A stretch of 64,000 nucleotides of DNA from Pseudomonadota bacterium (GCA_013285445.1 CP053448.1:3269530-3333529), one strand, 5' to 3'. Shown: positions 16,925-26,762, counted from the first letter of the stretch. The notes: a model not told the origin generated them from the sequence alone. Program-made: numbers and translations.

Positions 16925-17794
16925 TCAACCCCCAACCGCCGCTTCCTGAATGGCGCGCAAGGTCCGGCCCTTCTCGTCGGCCCACTCGGTCCGGCCGTTG
17001 GCGGCGCGGCCCAGCACGACCGACGCGGCTGCGCTGGGTGACTTGAAGCTGTAGTCCTGGGCGAAACGCAGTGCCGGACCTTGTTCCAGCAAAACACCCG
17101 ATTCGATCAACTCGGCGCGCAGATCGAAATAGCCGCCGACGCGATGTTCCATCGACGGCGCGGTTTCCGCCATGGCCTGCGAGCCTTCGATCACGACAAA
17201 GCCCTCGCTGCTTTCGTAGCCTTCGGCCTGGATCCCCTTGCCGCTGCAGAACAGGCGGTGCCGCTTGCGCCGGGTCGGTCGCTTTGGCCGCTCGAAGGCC
17301 GAGATGCCGATCAGCGGCATGATCTGCAGCATGTTGCCCAGAAACACGTCCATATCGGCCAGATCGGCCTCATGCAGCGTCGGCAGGGTTGGCTGCGTCC
17401 GGTTCTCGAGCCGAACCCGCTTGGCCTCGTGGGCCAGGGTGATCAGACGCGATTCCAGGTATTGAACCTGCGCCTTGTTCAGGCCGGTTCCGGTGGTCAC
17501 GAAAAATGCCGCGCGCGTCCAGAAATCCTTGTTGGCGAAATGGTTTTCCAGGCGGGGCAAGACCGGATCGCCTTCCCCGACGTAGATCGCGTCCCCTTCC
17601 CCTTCGTCGCGCGGGCCAAGCAACACATACACACCGGTCTGCCGGAACTCCGGGCGAGACTTGATCTCCGGCAGCAGCGACCGCGGGAACACCAGCGCCT
17701 TGCCGATCCAGTTGGAGCGCTCGACCATGCGCAACCCGTCCGGATCGCCGTCGGGCACGAAGATGCGGATCGAGAATGCCTGGCTAGTCACCAC
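16925..17794 (-). CDS. GIY-YIG nuclease-like protein with DUF4357 domain
   Basis: 289 residues from a GTG with GGAG just upstream. The N-terminal half has a GIY-YIG core (GVYVLLG at about 54, then AIYVGEGD). The C-terminal part (SYSFKSPSAAASVVLGRAANGRTEW) matches DUF4357, a small domain often attached to GIY-YIG or restriction-linked proteins. The role is uncertain: a nuclease accessory to the type I system, or an independent defence gene. It follows the DUF3037 gene by 31 bases. Confidence 0.8.
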   Translation of the reverse strand: MVTSQAFSIRIFVPDGDPDGLRMVERSNWIGKALVFPRSLLPEIKSRPEFRQTGVYVLLGPRDEGEGDAIYVGEGDPVLPRLENHFANKDFWTRAAFFVTTGTGLNKAQVQYLESRLITLAHEAKRVRLENRTQPTLPTLHEADLADMDVFLGNMLQIMPLIGISAFERPKRPTRRKRHRLFCSGKGIQAEGYESSEGFVVIEGSQAMAETAPSMEHRVGGYFDLRAELIESGVLLEQGPALRFAQDYSFKSPSAAASVVLGRAANGRTEWADEKGRTLRAIQEAAVGG

Positions 17795-17825
17795 AGCTCC
17801 ATCAGCCGGCTAACAGGAAACCCGA

Positions 17826-18659
17826 TCAGCCGGCACGAGCGAATTCAAGAAGTTTCTCGCGTTCGTCGGCCAAAATGACCGCCGCGTTCGTGCCGGCAAG
17901 CATCTCCTGGGCTTCCGCAAAGGCGCTGAAGCGGCTCCGATCCTTCCGGGCAGGCCCCCTGGTTGCAAACAGCAATCGCTCTGGCAGTCTTTCCAGATGC
18001 CGCAAGCGGTGAACGCGGAATTCCCACTTCGCCGCTTTTTCGAGGATGAGCTTCGGCTGCTCCTGGGTAAAATCCAGAGGCTTGATGGCCTTGAGATGAT
18101 GATCGCCTTCGCTTTGCACAAACGGAAACTGAACGGAAAAATCTTCCGGGCCGAGCTTTCGGGCATGAAATCGATCCGCAAGACTTGCCGACTGCAGCAT
18201 GCTGCGCAGCCGCTGCTCCAGTTGCTGCTCGCGCTGCTGCTGGCTGGAGAAATTACGTTTTACGTAGTACTGAAACAGCCGGTCGACCTCGTGCATAAAG
18301 TCCTTTGAAAGCACGGCTCGAACATTGCTGAACTGGACCAGGTTGCCGCGTTTGCGCGTGAGCTCATTGAAGAGAGTTTGACCAAGTTGCCGGCGCTGCT
18401 GCGCGGGCACATTAGCATCGTGAACCAGATCCCGGACCCGCGCCAGTTCTTGATCAAACTCCCTCAGGGCGGCTCGGTAAAGCGGCGCATCGAGTTCATG
18501 AAAGAACTGCGTCACCCGACGAGTCTTTTTGAGCTCCAGCCGAAAATCAAAGTACGCTACGTCCGGCGCCATCAGCACGACACCAACATTCGCAAACTCT
18601 CCGGTCTCCACAAAAGGCAGAAACCGGATGACGGCGTATTGGCAGGCGATTCGTTTCAT
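17826..18659 (-). CDS. DUF3037 protein
   Basis: 277 residues. The start (RIACQYAVIRFLPFVETGEFANVGVVL) is the DUF3037 signature. The biochemical role is unknown. The ATG overlaps the stop of the HipA-like gene by four bases, and the two families are commonly paired, which suggests that they act together. The partner may be a substrate or inhibitor of the kinase. Confidence 0.82.
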   Translation of the reverse strand: MKRIACQYAVIRFLPFVETGEFANVGVVLMAPDVAYFDFRLELKKTRRVTQFFHELDAPLYRAALREFDQELARVRDLVHDANVPAQQRRQLGQTLFNELTRKRGNLVQFSNVRAVLSKDFMHEVDRLFQYYVKRNFSSQQQREQQLEQRLRSMLQSASLADRFHARKLGPEDFSVQFPFVQSEGDHHLKAIKPLDFTQEQPKLILEKAAKWEFRVHRLRHLERLPERLLFATRGPARKDRSRFSAFAEAQEMLAGTNAAVILADEREKLLEFARAG

Positions 18660-19390
18660 GGCCAGTTCCAGAAGTCTTCGTTCTCGCAGGTTCTCAGTAA
18701 GGTATGGATTTGTTCAAGATTGACGTTAGCCGGATCCATTTGCTCTTCATCCAGGAAGAGCCACTCCTCCGGGATACCGGCTACGATGGTGTCCCAATCG
18801 GCCAGACACCTCTCCATTTTGCCTCCATATTGATCGGGAAGAAACAGATCCGTTCGGATTTCTGAGGCAGCGCCTGTAAATGCATGATATTCAAAGAATT
18901 CCTTTTCATAGAATTCCTCATCAAAAATCTGATTATGATCGAGCACAACAATTTCCTGTCCTCCCGCCGCCCAGAACAGATTAGGATTACCGCCCTTGCT
19001 CGTCAGCGTCCGATCCATATTTCTGACCCACCAGTCGAAGACCAGGACGTCGCGCCGGATGGTCTCGGGAATGCGTGGCACGGTCGATGGCTTGAGCTCG
19101 ATGAGCCCAGGTTCGCTTTGTGAACCGAATGCTGGACCCGCCCCCAGTTCACGAAGCTCGACGCCGGATTCAAGCATCATCAACTCGCTTGGCACCTCGA
19201 CAACCGTGAATTCAGGTACTGGAAGCCCGAATCGACGAGCCAGGCATCCACCGATCCACTCACAGACCTGGCTGCGACGGCCGGCACCAATGCCTTTCAC
19301 GTAATAAGTCTGGCCGTCATCCCCGCGACAGACGAAGGGCTTGGTCATGCCTTGTTGCGAGCGATCAAGTACTTCGATGATTTCAACCAC
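18656..19390 (-). CDS. HipA-like kinase domain protein
   Basis: 244 residues, about half the size of classical HipA. It has a nucleotide-site lysine (YYVKG), the catalytic-loop-like FDWWVRNMDRTLTSKGGNPNLFW and a following VLDHNQIF that could supply the metal-binding Asp. It resembles the HipA_2 subfamily. The start is a GTG overlapping hsdS by eight bases, so it is translationally coupled to the restriction system. No HipB antitoxin is adjacent; DUF3037 occupies that place. Confidence 0.78.
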   Translation of the reverse strand: MVEIIEVLDRSQQGMTKPFVCRGDDGQTYYVKGIGAGRRSQVCEWIGGCLARRFGLPVPEFTVVEVPSELMMLESGVELRELGAGPAFGSQSEPGLIELKPSTVPRIPETIRRDVLVFDWWVRNMDRTLTSKGGNPNLFWAAGGQEIVVLDHNQIFDEEFYEKEFFEYHAFTGAASEIRTDLFLPDQYGGKMERCLADWDTIVAGIPEEWLFLDEEQMDPANVNLEQIHTLLRTCENEDFWNWP

Positions 19391-20705
19391 AACTCGATTC
19401 CCGTCCGGAACTATTGTCGGGCACGCGGACCTCGCCGCTGATCAGTTTGGGGAGGAGGCGGTCGCGGAGTTTGGTCAGCGTTCTGGTCTCCAGCTCAAGC
19501 TGACTAAGCTTTTCAACGAATTCATCGAATAATGGCGCTGCGGCTGCAAGCAAGGCGTCTGGTTTGCGAATTACGGGGACCGAGGTAAGTTGCTTCTTGC
19601 TCAAGCTCTTGAACAGTGCGCCTTCACCGCTCAGTCCTTCAATGTGACTCGCGATCTCCTTTACCCAGCACCAGGACACCCCGACCGAGCCGAGACGGTG
19701 CCGGATGGCACACACTCCACGCCCGATTGCACAGTCTTCAAAGGCCAGGTTGATGGCGCCCACTGGAGCGCGCACGCTAAAGAGCACATCCATGGCATTG
19801 GCGAGCCGAGTTGGCTGCGTACAATAAACTCGGTTGGAAGGAAAGAAATCACCAAAATCAGCTTTACCCTGAAAGAATGGCTGGCCTTCGCCGGTTTTGT
19901 TGTATGTAGAACCGGGCGGGCTTTGACCCATTGTGAAATCGAATTCCTCCGAGAAACCGACAACATCCCACCCCGCCGGAATCGGGCCGAGGGGGGAGTC
20001 GACGAGGCGGTCGGGGAAGAGGTCGGCGATTTCGGGGGGTGTGTGGGAGGGCTGGCGGCCGGCCATTTTGGCGCGGACGGGGTCGAAGTCCACGAACCAG
20101 CTCTTGAACAGGCGCTGGGCCAGTTCCTCCAGGGTGCAGGCGGTTTGGCGGTTGAGTTCGATCTTCTCATCAAGCATCCCCAGAAGCTCGCCGATTCTTC
20201 GCTGCTCAGGCAATGGTGGCAGATATACCGGGATATCGCTCAACAACTTCGTATTGAGCGAAGGCATGGTGGCGCCAACAGCTATAGAACGAATGTAGTC
20301 CCGAACTCCCGGGTGCCCTAGAAAGTAAGATAGATATCTTGAGCAAACGAGCTCTGGATTTGGGCGAATTCGGAGGCAACGGCCAGAGAAGAGCCAACCG
20401 TCTTCTGAGTGCCGAACCAGGGATCTGCGGTCTACTGAGCCAACTCTGCTGAATACGATATCCCCAGCTCGAAGCTTGTACTTCGAAAGACGTTCAACGT
20501 CCTGCTCCGAGACCCGGGGAAGATTTTGGTGCGTAAAAAAATTCTCGCCAAGATGCTCGACCGTGACAATCGGAGTCCCTACATCCACGTAATCTTCTTT
20601 ATGGAGCTGGCTGCCAAAAGGCCCAGTCTGAACTCTTGAAATTTGCCCGATTCGTTGAGCATTAAATCCTTCTGGAATCTGGCCCCATAGTTTCAAGTTA
20701 CTCAC
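19383..20705 (-). CDS. hsdS: type I restriction enzyme, S (specificity) subunit
   Basis: 440 residues with two target-recognition domains, each followed by a conserved helical segment (LPPLPEQRRIGELLGMLDEKIELNR and, near the end, LLAAAAPLFDEFVEKLSQLELE). Each half recognises one part of a bipartite DNA site. The target cannot be read from the sequence. It starts with GTG overlapping the hsdM stop by eight bases. Base composition is more AT-rich than hsdM, usual for swapped recognition domains. Confidence 0.94.
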   Translation of the reverse strand: MSNLKLWGQIPEGFNAQRIGQISRVQTGPFGSQLHKEDYVDVGTPIVTVEHLGENFFTHQNLPRVSEQDVERLSKYKLRAGDIVFSRVGSVDRRSLVRHSEDGWLFSGRCLRIRPNPELVCSRYLSYFLGHPGVRDYIRSIAVGATMPSLNTKLLSDIPVYLPPLPEQRRIGELLGMLDEKIELNRQTACTLEELAQRLFKSWFVDFDPVRAKMAGRQPSHTPPEIADLFPDRLVDSPLGPIPAGWDVVGFSEEFDFTMGQSPPGSTYNKTGEGQPFFQGKADFGDFFPSNRVYCTQPTRLANAMDVLFSVRAPVGAINLAFEDCAIGRGVCAIRHRLGSVGVSWCWVKEIASHIEGLSGEGALFKSLSKKQLTSVPVIRKPDALLAAAAPLFDEFVEKLSQLELETRTLTKLRDRLLPKLISGEVRVPDNSSGRESSCG

Positions 20706-22284
20706 GATGCCGCTCCAGGTGTCTCAGCCTCCTGGAAATCTGATCTTGCATGTGGCTAGCACTCTCGAAAAGTTGCTCAACCTCTTGCATCAGTCTGGGA
20801 AATGCTTTCTCAAACGGCTCCGCATCCGGATCTTCGTCCAGCGAAGCGCCGACATACCGCCCCGGCGTCAGTGCGTAGCCGTGCTCGGCGATCGTCTCAA
20901 GCGTGGCGGATCTGCAGAATCCTTCCACATCTTCATAATCACCGTCCGCCCAGGGACTGCCGCGCCAGTTGTGGTAGGTGCCCGCAATCTTCTCGAGCTC
21001 TTCCTCGGTGAAAGCGATCTGGGTGCGGGAGAGCTGCTGGCCGCCCATCTTGCGGCAGTCGATGAACAGCACCTTGCCCGTAACGTCGCCAGTGAATTCG
21101 CCATCCTGGCCACTATGCGGGGCCTTGTTGCGGGCCAGGAACCACAGGCAGGCGGGGATCTGGGTGTTGGTAAACAGTTGGCCCGGCAGGGCAACCATGC
21201 ATTCGACCCGATCGTCGTCGACCAGGGCCTTGCGGATATCGCTCTCGCCGCCGGTGGTGGAGGTCATCGAGCCGTTGGCCAGCACCGTGCCCATGCGACC
21301 GTTGGCGTTGAGCTTGGAGAGCATGTGCTGCAGCCAGGCGTAGTTGGCGTTATTGGCTGGCGGCAGGCCGTACTGCCAGCGCGGGTCGTCGGCCAGCACG
21401 TCGGCGCCCCAGGCCTTCACGTTGAACGGCGGATTGGTGAGGATGTAGTCAACCTTGAGGTGCGGGTGCTGGTCGTTGCGGAAGGTGTCGGCGGCCTTGC
21501 CGAAGCTGTAATCGATGCCGCGGATGGCCAGGTTCATGCAGGCCAGGCGCCAGGTGGCCGGGTTGGATTCCTGGCCGTAGACCGAGAGATTGTCGATCTG
21601 GCCCTCGTGGGCGCCGACGAACTTCTCCGAGTAGACGAACATCCCGCCCGAGCCCATGCAGGGGTCGTAGATGCGGCCTTTCCAGGGCGCCAGGATTTCG
21701 ACCATCAGGCGCACGACCGAGCGCGGGGTGTAGAACTGGCCGGCTTTCTGGCCTTCTTTCAGGGCGAATTGGCCGAGGAAATACTCATAGACCTCCCCAA
21801 AGACGTCCTGGGCGTGGTGCTCGTCGGCGTCGAAGCTCAGCCCGGAGAAGATGTCGATGAGCTTGCCGAAGACGTGCGGCTCGACCTCGAGCTTGGCGAA
21901 GTCCTTGTAGAGCACGCCCTTGAGCGAGTCGTTCTCGCGCTCGATGGCGCGCATGGCCTCATCGAGCAATTTGGCGATCTGGGGCGACTTGGCGTTGTCG
22001 CGAATCTGCTGCCAGCGCGCCTCGTGCGGCACCCAGAAGACGTTGGCCTCGTCGTAGGCGTCACGATCCTCGACGATGTACTCGGCCTGATCCTCGCCGA
22101 CGAAATACTCGCTCTCGGGGTCGCGCGCCCAGCGGTCGAGGTTCCGGCGCCGCAGCTCGAAGCGGTCGGAAACGTACTTGAGAAAGATCAGCCCCAGTAC
22201 CGGGTGCTTGTAGGTAGCGGCATCCAGGTGTATGCGCAGGTTGTCGGCTGCTTCCCACAGCATCCGGCGAATGTCGTCGTTCAA
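20698..22284 (-). CDS. hsdM: type I restriction enzyme, M (N6-adenine methylase) subunit
   Basis: 528 residues with the SAM-binding motif DPCMGSGGMF and the catalytic NPPF (ILTNPPFN). The N-terminal helical domain is typical (LGLIFLKYVSDRFELRR). The start is a TTG at 22284 with GGGGAG about 10 bases before it. With HsdS it methylates the host target; with HsdR it restricts unmodified DNA. It is the first gene of the long minus-strand run toward hsdR. Confidence 0.96.
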   Translation of the reverse strand: MNDDIRRMLWEAADNLRIHLDAATYKHPVLGLIFLKYVSDRFELRRRNLDRWARDPESEYFVGEDQAEYIVEDRDAYDEANVFWVPHEARWQQIRDNAKSPQIAKLLDEAMRAIERENDSLKGVLYKDFAKLEVEPHVFGKLIDIFSGLSFDADEHHAQDVFGEVYEYFLGQFALKEGQKAGQFYTPRSVVRLMVEILAPWKGRIYDPCMGSGGMFVYSEKFVGAHEGQIDNLSVYGQESNPATWRLACMNLAIRGIDYSFGKAADTFRNDQHPHLKVDYILTNPPFNVKAWGADVLADDPRWQYGLPPANNANYAWLQHMLSKLNANGRMGTVLANGSMTSTTGGESDIRKALVDDDRVECMVALPGQLFTNTQIPACLWFLARNKAPHSGQDGEFTGDVTGKVLFIDCRKMGGQQLSRTQIAFTEEELEKIAGTYHNWRGSPWADGDYEDVEGFCRSATLETIAEHGYALTPGRYVGASLDEDPDAEPFEKAFPRLMQEVEQLFESASHMQDQISRRLRHLERHRE

Positions 22285-22411
22285 GGCGTTTGCTCCCCGG
22301 CATCAGACGATCTGATCATACTCGGCCTGACCCTCGCCTTGCTCTGGCTGTGCGAAACGCCATGACCAGACCGTTAATCAAAGCCGCACTGCCAGCGGCA
22401 GCCCGCCCATG

Positions 22412-22580
22412 CTAGCCCGCATTATTCATGAATTCACTCGCGCCCTTGCTTGAGCCTTGTCCGCACAGCGGATTTTCCTCCCTCGGAAATACAGCCTGGT
22501 ATTCCGCTCGGTCGGATAATCCGCTGTGCGAACAATCCCCTGCGCAATCATCGCGGCGATTCATGAATAATGCGGGCTAG
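22412..22580. repeat. 169-bp repeat element, copy 1
   Basis: The element is bounded by perfect inverted ends, CTAGCCCGCATTATTCATGAA and its complement. Inside is a second stem, GCACAGCGGATT paired with AATCCGCTGTGC. A nearly identical copy lies at 59511-59679. Both copies are followed by TGGGCCAYGCGG. It looks like a MITE or another intergenic repeat and encodes no protein. It fills most of the 22285-22607 gap between hsdM and the efflux operon. Confidence 0.9.
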
Positions 22581-22607
22581 TGGGCCACGCGGTAAACAAG
22601 GCGTCGC

Positions 22608-23648
22608 TCAGCTGTCGAGTTCGCTGACCGCCTGACCGGGGCGCAGTCGTTCGTTACCGCGTGTGACCACGCGATCGCCCGGCTGGATCGACCCGAACAC
22701 CTCGATCAGGTCGCCGTCACCGATACCGGTCGTGACCCGGATTCGCCGCGCGGTGTTGTCGGCGTCAACGACGAAGACCGCCGCACCGTCGCCACGCAGC
22801 ACCAGGGCATCGCGGGGCACCGCCAGCACCTCGCGCACGTCCGCGGTCGGGATGGTCACGCGCACGGTCTGCCCGACCGGCAGCGACTCATCGAGGTCGA
22901 GACGCAGCTCGAAGACATGACGCGACTCGTCGCCGACGCTGACCAGCGCTCTGAGCACCGCGTGCAGCATCTGCTCGCCGGCGCTGACCGCCAGCTCGTC
23001 ACCGGGACGCACGTAACGGTAAAAGGCCAGTGGCGCCCGCGCCACGACTTCCAGATCATTGGCGTCCACCAGGCGGAGCACGCCCTCGCCGATGCCCAGC
23101 CGCTCGCCGGCCCGGGCTATGCGCTCGACCACCACGCCGGGAAATGGCGCCCGCAGTTCAGTGCGTTGTACCTGGTCCTCGATCTGATCGATTCGCGCCT
23201 GAATCACCGCCTGGTCGCCGCGCGCGATATCACGCTCGGACCGGGTCTGGTCGATCTGACTGGCAGCGGCCAGGTTGGTCTCGGCCAGCCGCTCGAAGCG
23301 CACGAGCTCGGCGTCGAGAAAGCGCAGCCGGGCCTGCGCACGACGCATCTCGGCTTGCAGCTCGACCAGCCTCAACCGCAGGTTGGTGTCTTCGATGCGC
23401 GCCAGCACAGCACCGGCCTCGACCCGGGTACCGACGTCGGCGATCTCGATCAGACGACCCTCGACCTCGGCCGACAATACGGCGTCGGCGCGGGAGACGA
23501 CGGTACCGGCCACCTGCATGGTCGGCGCCATCGTGATCAACCGCGCCTCGCCGATCGTGACCGGCGCGGACTGACCGAACTGGGCTGCTGCCGGCAAGGC
23601 AGCAAGCAGCAGGACAAGCAGGGGCATTCTGATCAGCATCGATATCAT
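22608..23648 (-). CDS. RND efflux periplasmic adaptor (membrane fusion protein)
   Basis: 346 residues with a signal peptide (MLIRMPLLVLLLAALPAAA). The split lipoyl domain, alpha-hairpin (residues about 90-160) and beta-barrel order is that of HlyD/AcrA adaptors (GTVVSRADAVLSAEVEGRLIEI, then LRAPFPGVVVERIARAGERL). No lipobox Cys, so it is periplasmic rather than lipid-anchored. It bridges the RND pump at 23645-26716 to an outer-membrane channel not encoded here. It overlaps the pump gene by four bases. Confidence 0.92.
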   Translation of the reverse strand: MISMLIRMPLLVLLLAALPAAAQFGQSAPVTIGEARLITMAPTMQVAGTVVSRADAVLSAEVEGRLIEIADVGTRVEAGAVLARIEDTNLRLRLVELQAEMRRAQARLRFLDAELVRFERLAETNLAAASQIDQTRSERDIARGDQAVIQARIDQIEDQVQRTELRAPFPGVVVERIARAGERLGIGEGVLRLVDANDLEVVARAPLAFYRYVRPGDELAVSAGEQMLHAVLRALVSVGDESRHVFELRLDLDESLPVGQTVRVTIPTADVREVLAVPRDALVLRGDGAAVFVVDADNTARRIRVTTGIGDGDLIEVFGSIQPGDRVVTRGNERLRPGQAVSELDS

Positions 23649-26600
23649 CCTTGTATCGGCAGCGGCGCGTGTGCGGCCGACGGCTGCCGTTGTTCGTTGG
23701 TTCGCAGCAGACTGGGCAGGAGCACCAGGGTAAACAGTGCACTGACCGCCATGCCGCCGACGATGACGGCAGCAAGGCCGCGATAGAGTTCGGTACCGGC
23801 TCCCGGCAGCAGCAGCAGCGGCAACATGCCGAACATGCTGGTCAGGGTGCTCATCAGGATCGGCCGCAGGCGCAAACGCACGGCGCTGTGCACCGCGTCG
23901 CGCCGGCCGAGGCCCTCACGCTCGCCGTCGCGGGCACGGTAGACGAGCAGGATGGCGTTGTTGACGACCAGGCCGAGCAGGATCACGAAACCGATCATGG
24001 TCAGCATGTCCATCGCCTGACCGGTCAGCCAGCCGGTGATGCGCAGCGCCAGGATACCGCCGACTGTCGCCATCGGTATGGTCATCAGCACCAGCAGCGA
24101 ATCGCGAAACGAGCGGAACAGGGCCGAAATCAGCAGGTAGAGGATCACCACGGCCAGCACGAAGCTGCCGGCCAGATTGGTCAGCGTCTCGCCAAGCGCT
24201 TCAGCCGTGCCCTGGTAGGTCACCGTGCCGTCGGGCGGCAGTGCGGCCCGAATGGCGGGTTCGGCTTCCAAGCGCAGCTGCTCCAGAGCTGTTTCCATGG
24301 GCATGCCTGATGGCGGAGTGACCTGCAGTGACAGCGTTCGGCGCCGGTCGACGCGACGGATCTGGTTGGGCCCGGCGGTGCGCTCCAGTCGCACCACCTC
24401 GCCGAGCGTGGCAATGCGCCCCGAGGGCGTGGCCAGCGGCAGTGACATCAGCTCCTCCGGGGTCAGCCATTCCTCGGCGCGCAGGATCACGTCCAGGCGC
24501 CGGTCGCCGTCAAAGTAATCGCCCAGAAAGGCGCCGTTACCCAGCGCCCGGATCAGCGTCGCCACGTCACTGCGCGTCCAGCCCAGCTCGGCGATGCGCC
24601 GATCGTCCGGAATCAGACGCAGCTCCGGCTCGGCCAGCTCCAGGCCGGGCTGCGGGCGAATCGTGGCCTCCGGCATCAGTGCCTGGATGCGGGCAAAGCC
24701 GACCTGGCCCGCCTCGAGCAGATCCTCGAAGTTCGCCGCCTGCAGGTTGATCTCGATCTGACGGCTGCCGCGCCCGCCGAAGATCGGCGAGCGGCCGGCG
24801 CGACCGAAGGTGTCGGGATATCCGGTGAGGATCTCGGAGTTGACCACCTCAAGCAGGGCATCCACCTCGGCGTCATCGGCTGCACGCATGCCCAGAAAAG
24901 CGCCGGTTCCGAAGAAACCCAGAAAGGTGTTGGCAATGGCCGGTTCGCGTTCGCCCTCGAGATGGGGAATCAGCCGCTCGTTGATCGGGTCGATCAGTTC
25001 GCGCTCGGCCGTATCCGGCCCCATTCCCGATGGCGTCTGCAGAAAGCCGAAGATGAAGTTCCGCTGGCCCTCGGGCAGGTAATCGGCCGGAGGCAGAAGC
25101 AGCGCGCCGACAACCAGCGGCCCCAGCGTCAGGCCGGCGATCCAGGCCCGTCGCTGCTTCGGTGTGTCGGTCAGACGCATGATGAAATCGGTGGAGGCTT
25201 GCCACCAGTGCGCGTGGCGGTCATTCAGCGGGGCGTCGCCGAGCAGGCGGTAGCTGGCCGTCGGCAGGACAACGATGGCAACCAGCAACGAACAGATGAT
25301 CGCGGCCGATATGACGACGGCCAGATCGGCAAACAGCTGGCCGGCCTCGTCCTGCAGAAAGATGACCGGCAGGAAGATGGCCACCGTGGTGGCGGTCGAG
25401 GCCAGCAGCGCACCCCAGACTTGCCCGGTGCCACGATCGGCCGCTTCGAGCGGGGCGCGCCCCTGCTCTCGCTGACGCACGATGTTTTCGAGCACGACAA
25501 TCGCGGCATCGAGCACCATGCCGGTGGCAAAGGCCAGTCCGGCCATGGAAATCACGTTGAGGGTGCGCCCGACGCCATCGAGCACCAGAAAAGAGAAACA
25601 CAGGCACAGCGGTATGGCCAGCGCGACCATCAGCGTGGCGCGCAGTCTGCGGAAAAACCACCACAGCACCAGTACCGCCAGACTCATGCCGAGCAGCAGA
25701 TTGGTTGCCACCATGCTCACCGACTGCCGGATGTAGATGGTATCGTCGCTGACCTGCTCGATCTGCAGGCCCGCCGGCGTCAGGTGCGACTGCTGCAGCT
25801 CGCTGATCACCGCCTGAATGTCGGCCATGACGGTCAGCACATTGACCCCTGGCTCGGCGATCACGTTCATGGCGATCGAAGGTCCGCCGTTCTGGGTCAT
25901 GACCCCGCTCGAGTCGCGCATGACGCGCTCGACACTGGCCACATCACTCAAGAAAACGGGACTGCCCTCGCGCCAGTCCAGCACCAGGTTTTGCAGATCC
26001 TCAATGGCGTACTGCCCGGCAAAACGCAGCGTGTACTGGCGCCGACCGACTTCCTGAAAACCACCGGACACATCGCTGTTCTGCCCCAGGCGCTGGCCAA
26101 CGCGGGTCAGATCGACGTCGATCGCCGCCGCACGATAGGGATCGAAAGTGATGCGCACCTCGAACGGGCGACCGCCGCGCGGGTTGGCCGACGACACGCC
26201 GGGGATGCGCTCCAGGCGCTCCTTGACGACCTCGTCGACAAAGTCCTGGTATTCGATGATGTCGCGGTCATTGCCGGGCAATGGACGGATGGAGAACCAG
26301 GCGACGGTGTCGCCAAACTGGTCGGAACCGACCCGGACCGTCGGTTCGGTGACATCGGCAGGGTAGCGCGGCACCTGGTTGAGCCGGTTGATGACTTCGA
26401 TCAGCGCCCGGTTGAGATCGGCACCGACGCCAAACTCCAGGTTGATCGATCCCCGACCCTGACTGGCGGTGGCCGTCATTCGCTCCAGACCGGGCACGTC
26501 GCGCAGCTGGTTTTCCTGGGGCTCGAGAATCTCCGACTCGACCTCGGCCGGTGCCGCTGCGCGCCAGCCGGTCGAAATCGAAATGCTGGGCCGGTCGATA

Positions 26601-26716
26601 TTGGGCGTCATCTGCACCGGCAGACGGGATATGCTGAGCAGACCGAAAATGACCAGCAGGATGCAGCCGACAGCAACAGCAACCGGATTACTCAGTCCAA
26701 GTCGGGTCAGGGGCAA
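23645..26716 (-). CDS. RND efflux pump permease, AcrB type
   Basis: 1023 residues, normal for HAE-1 pumps: one N-terminal and then grouped helices, with two large periplasmic loops. Family marks include PVQMTPNIDRPSISI, LALAIPLCL and TLTSMFGMLPLLLLPGAGTE. It is a proton-driven exporter of hydrophobic or toxic compounds; the substrate cannot be told from the sequence. It is the first gene of the two-gene operon. The inverted repeat at 26763-26779 lies 46-62 bases upstream and may be an operator, but no regulator gene is adjacent. Confidence 0.93.
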   Translation of the reverse strand: MPLTRLGLSNPVAVAVGCILLVIFGLLSISRLPVQMTPNIDRPSISISTGWRAAAPAEVESEILEPQENQLRDVPGLERMTATASQGRGSINLEFGVGADLNRALIEVINRLNQVPRYPADVTEPTVRVGSDQFGDTVAWFSIRPLPGNDRDIIEYQDFVDEVVKERLERIPGVSSANPRGGRPFEVRITFDPYRAAAIDVDLTRVGQRLGQNSDVSGGFQEVGRRQYTLRFAGQYAIEDLQNLVLDWREGSPVFLSDVASVERVMRDSSGVMTQNGGPSIAMNVIAEPGVNVLTVMADIQAVISELQQSHLTPAGLQIEQVSDDTIYIRQSVSMVATNLLLGMSLAVLVLWWFFRRLRATLMVALAIPLCLCFSFLVLDGVGRTLNVISMAGLAFATGMVLDAAIVVLENIVRQREQGRAPLEAADRGTGQVWGALLASTATTVAIFLPVIFLQDEAGQLFADLAVVISAAIICSLLVAIVVLPTASYRLLGDAPLNDRHAHWWQASTDFIMRLTDTPKQRRAWIAGLTLGPLVVGALLLPPADYLPEGQRNFIFGFLQTPSGMGPDTAERELIDPINERLIPHLEGEREPAIANTFLGFFGTGAFLGMRAADDAEVDALLEVVNSEILTGYPDTFGRAGRSPIFGGRGSRQIEINLQAANFEDLLEAGQVGFARIQALMPEATIRPQPGLELAEPELRLIPDDRRIAELGWTRSDVATLIRALGNGAFLGDYFDGDRRLDVILRAEEWLTPEELMSLPLATPSGRIATLGEVVRLERTAGPNQIRRVDRRRTLSLQVTPPSGMPMETALEQLRLEAEPAIRAALPPDGTVTYQGTAEALGETLTNLAGSFVLAVVILYLLISALFRSFRDSLLVLMTIPMATVGGILALRITGWLTGQAMDMLTMIGFVILLGLVVNNAILLVYRARDGEREGLGRRDAVHSAVRLRLRPILMSTLTSMFGMLPLLLLPGAGTELYRGLAAVIVGGMAVSALFTLVLLPSLLRTNEQRQPSAAHAPLPIQG

Positions 26717-26762
26717 GTTGGGGTCTCCGCTCGTGACAGGGCAACGTCAAGCCGGGAATCAT

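Noticed and set aside
20707..22365. 552-codon plus-strand frame opposite hsdM
   Set aside because: It mirrors the strong codon bias of hsdM on the other strand and shows no domain of its own.
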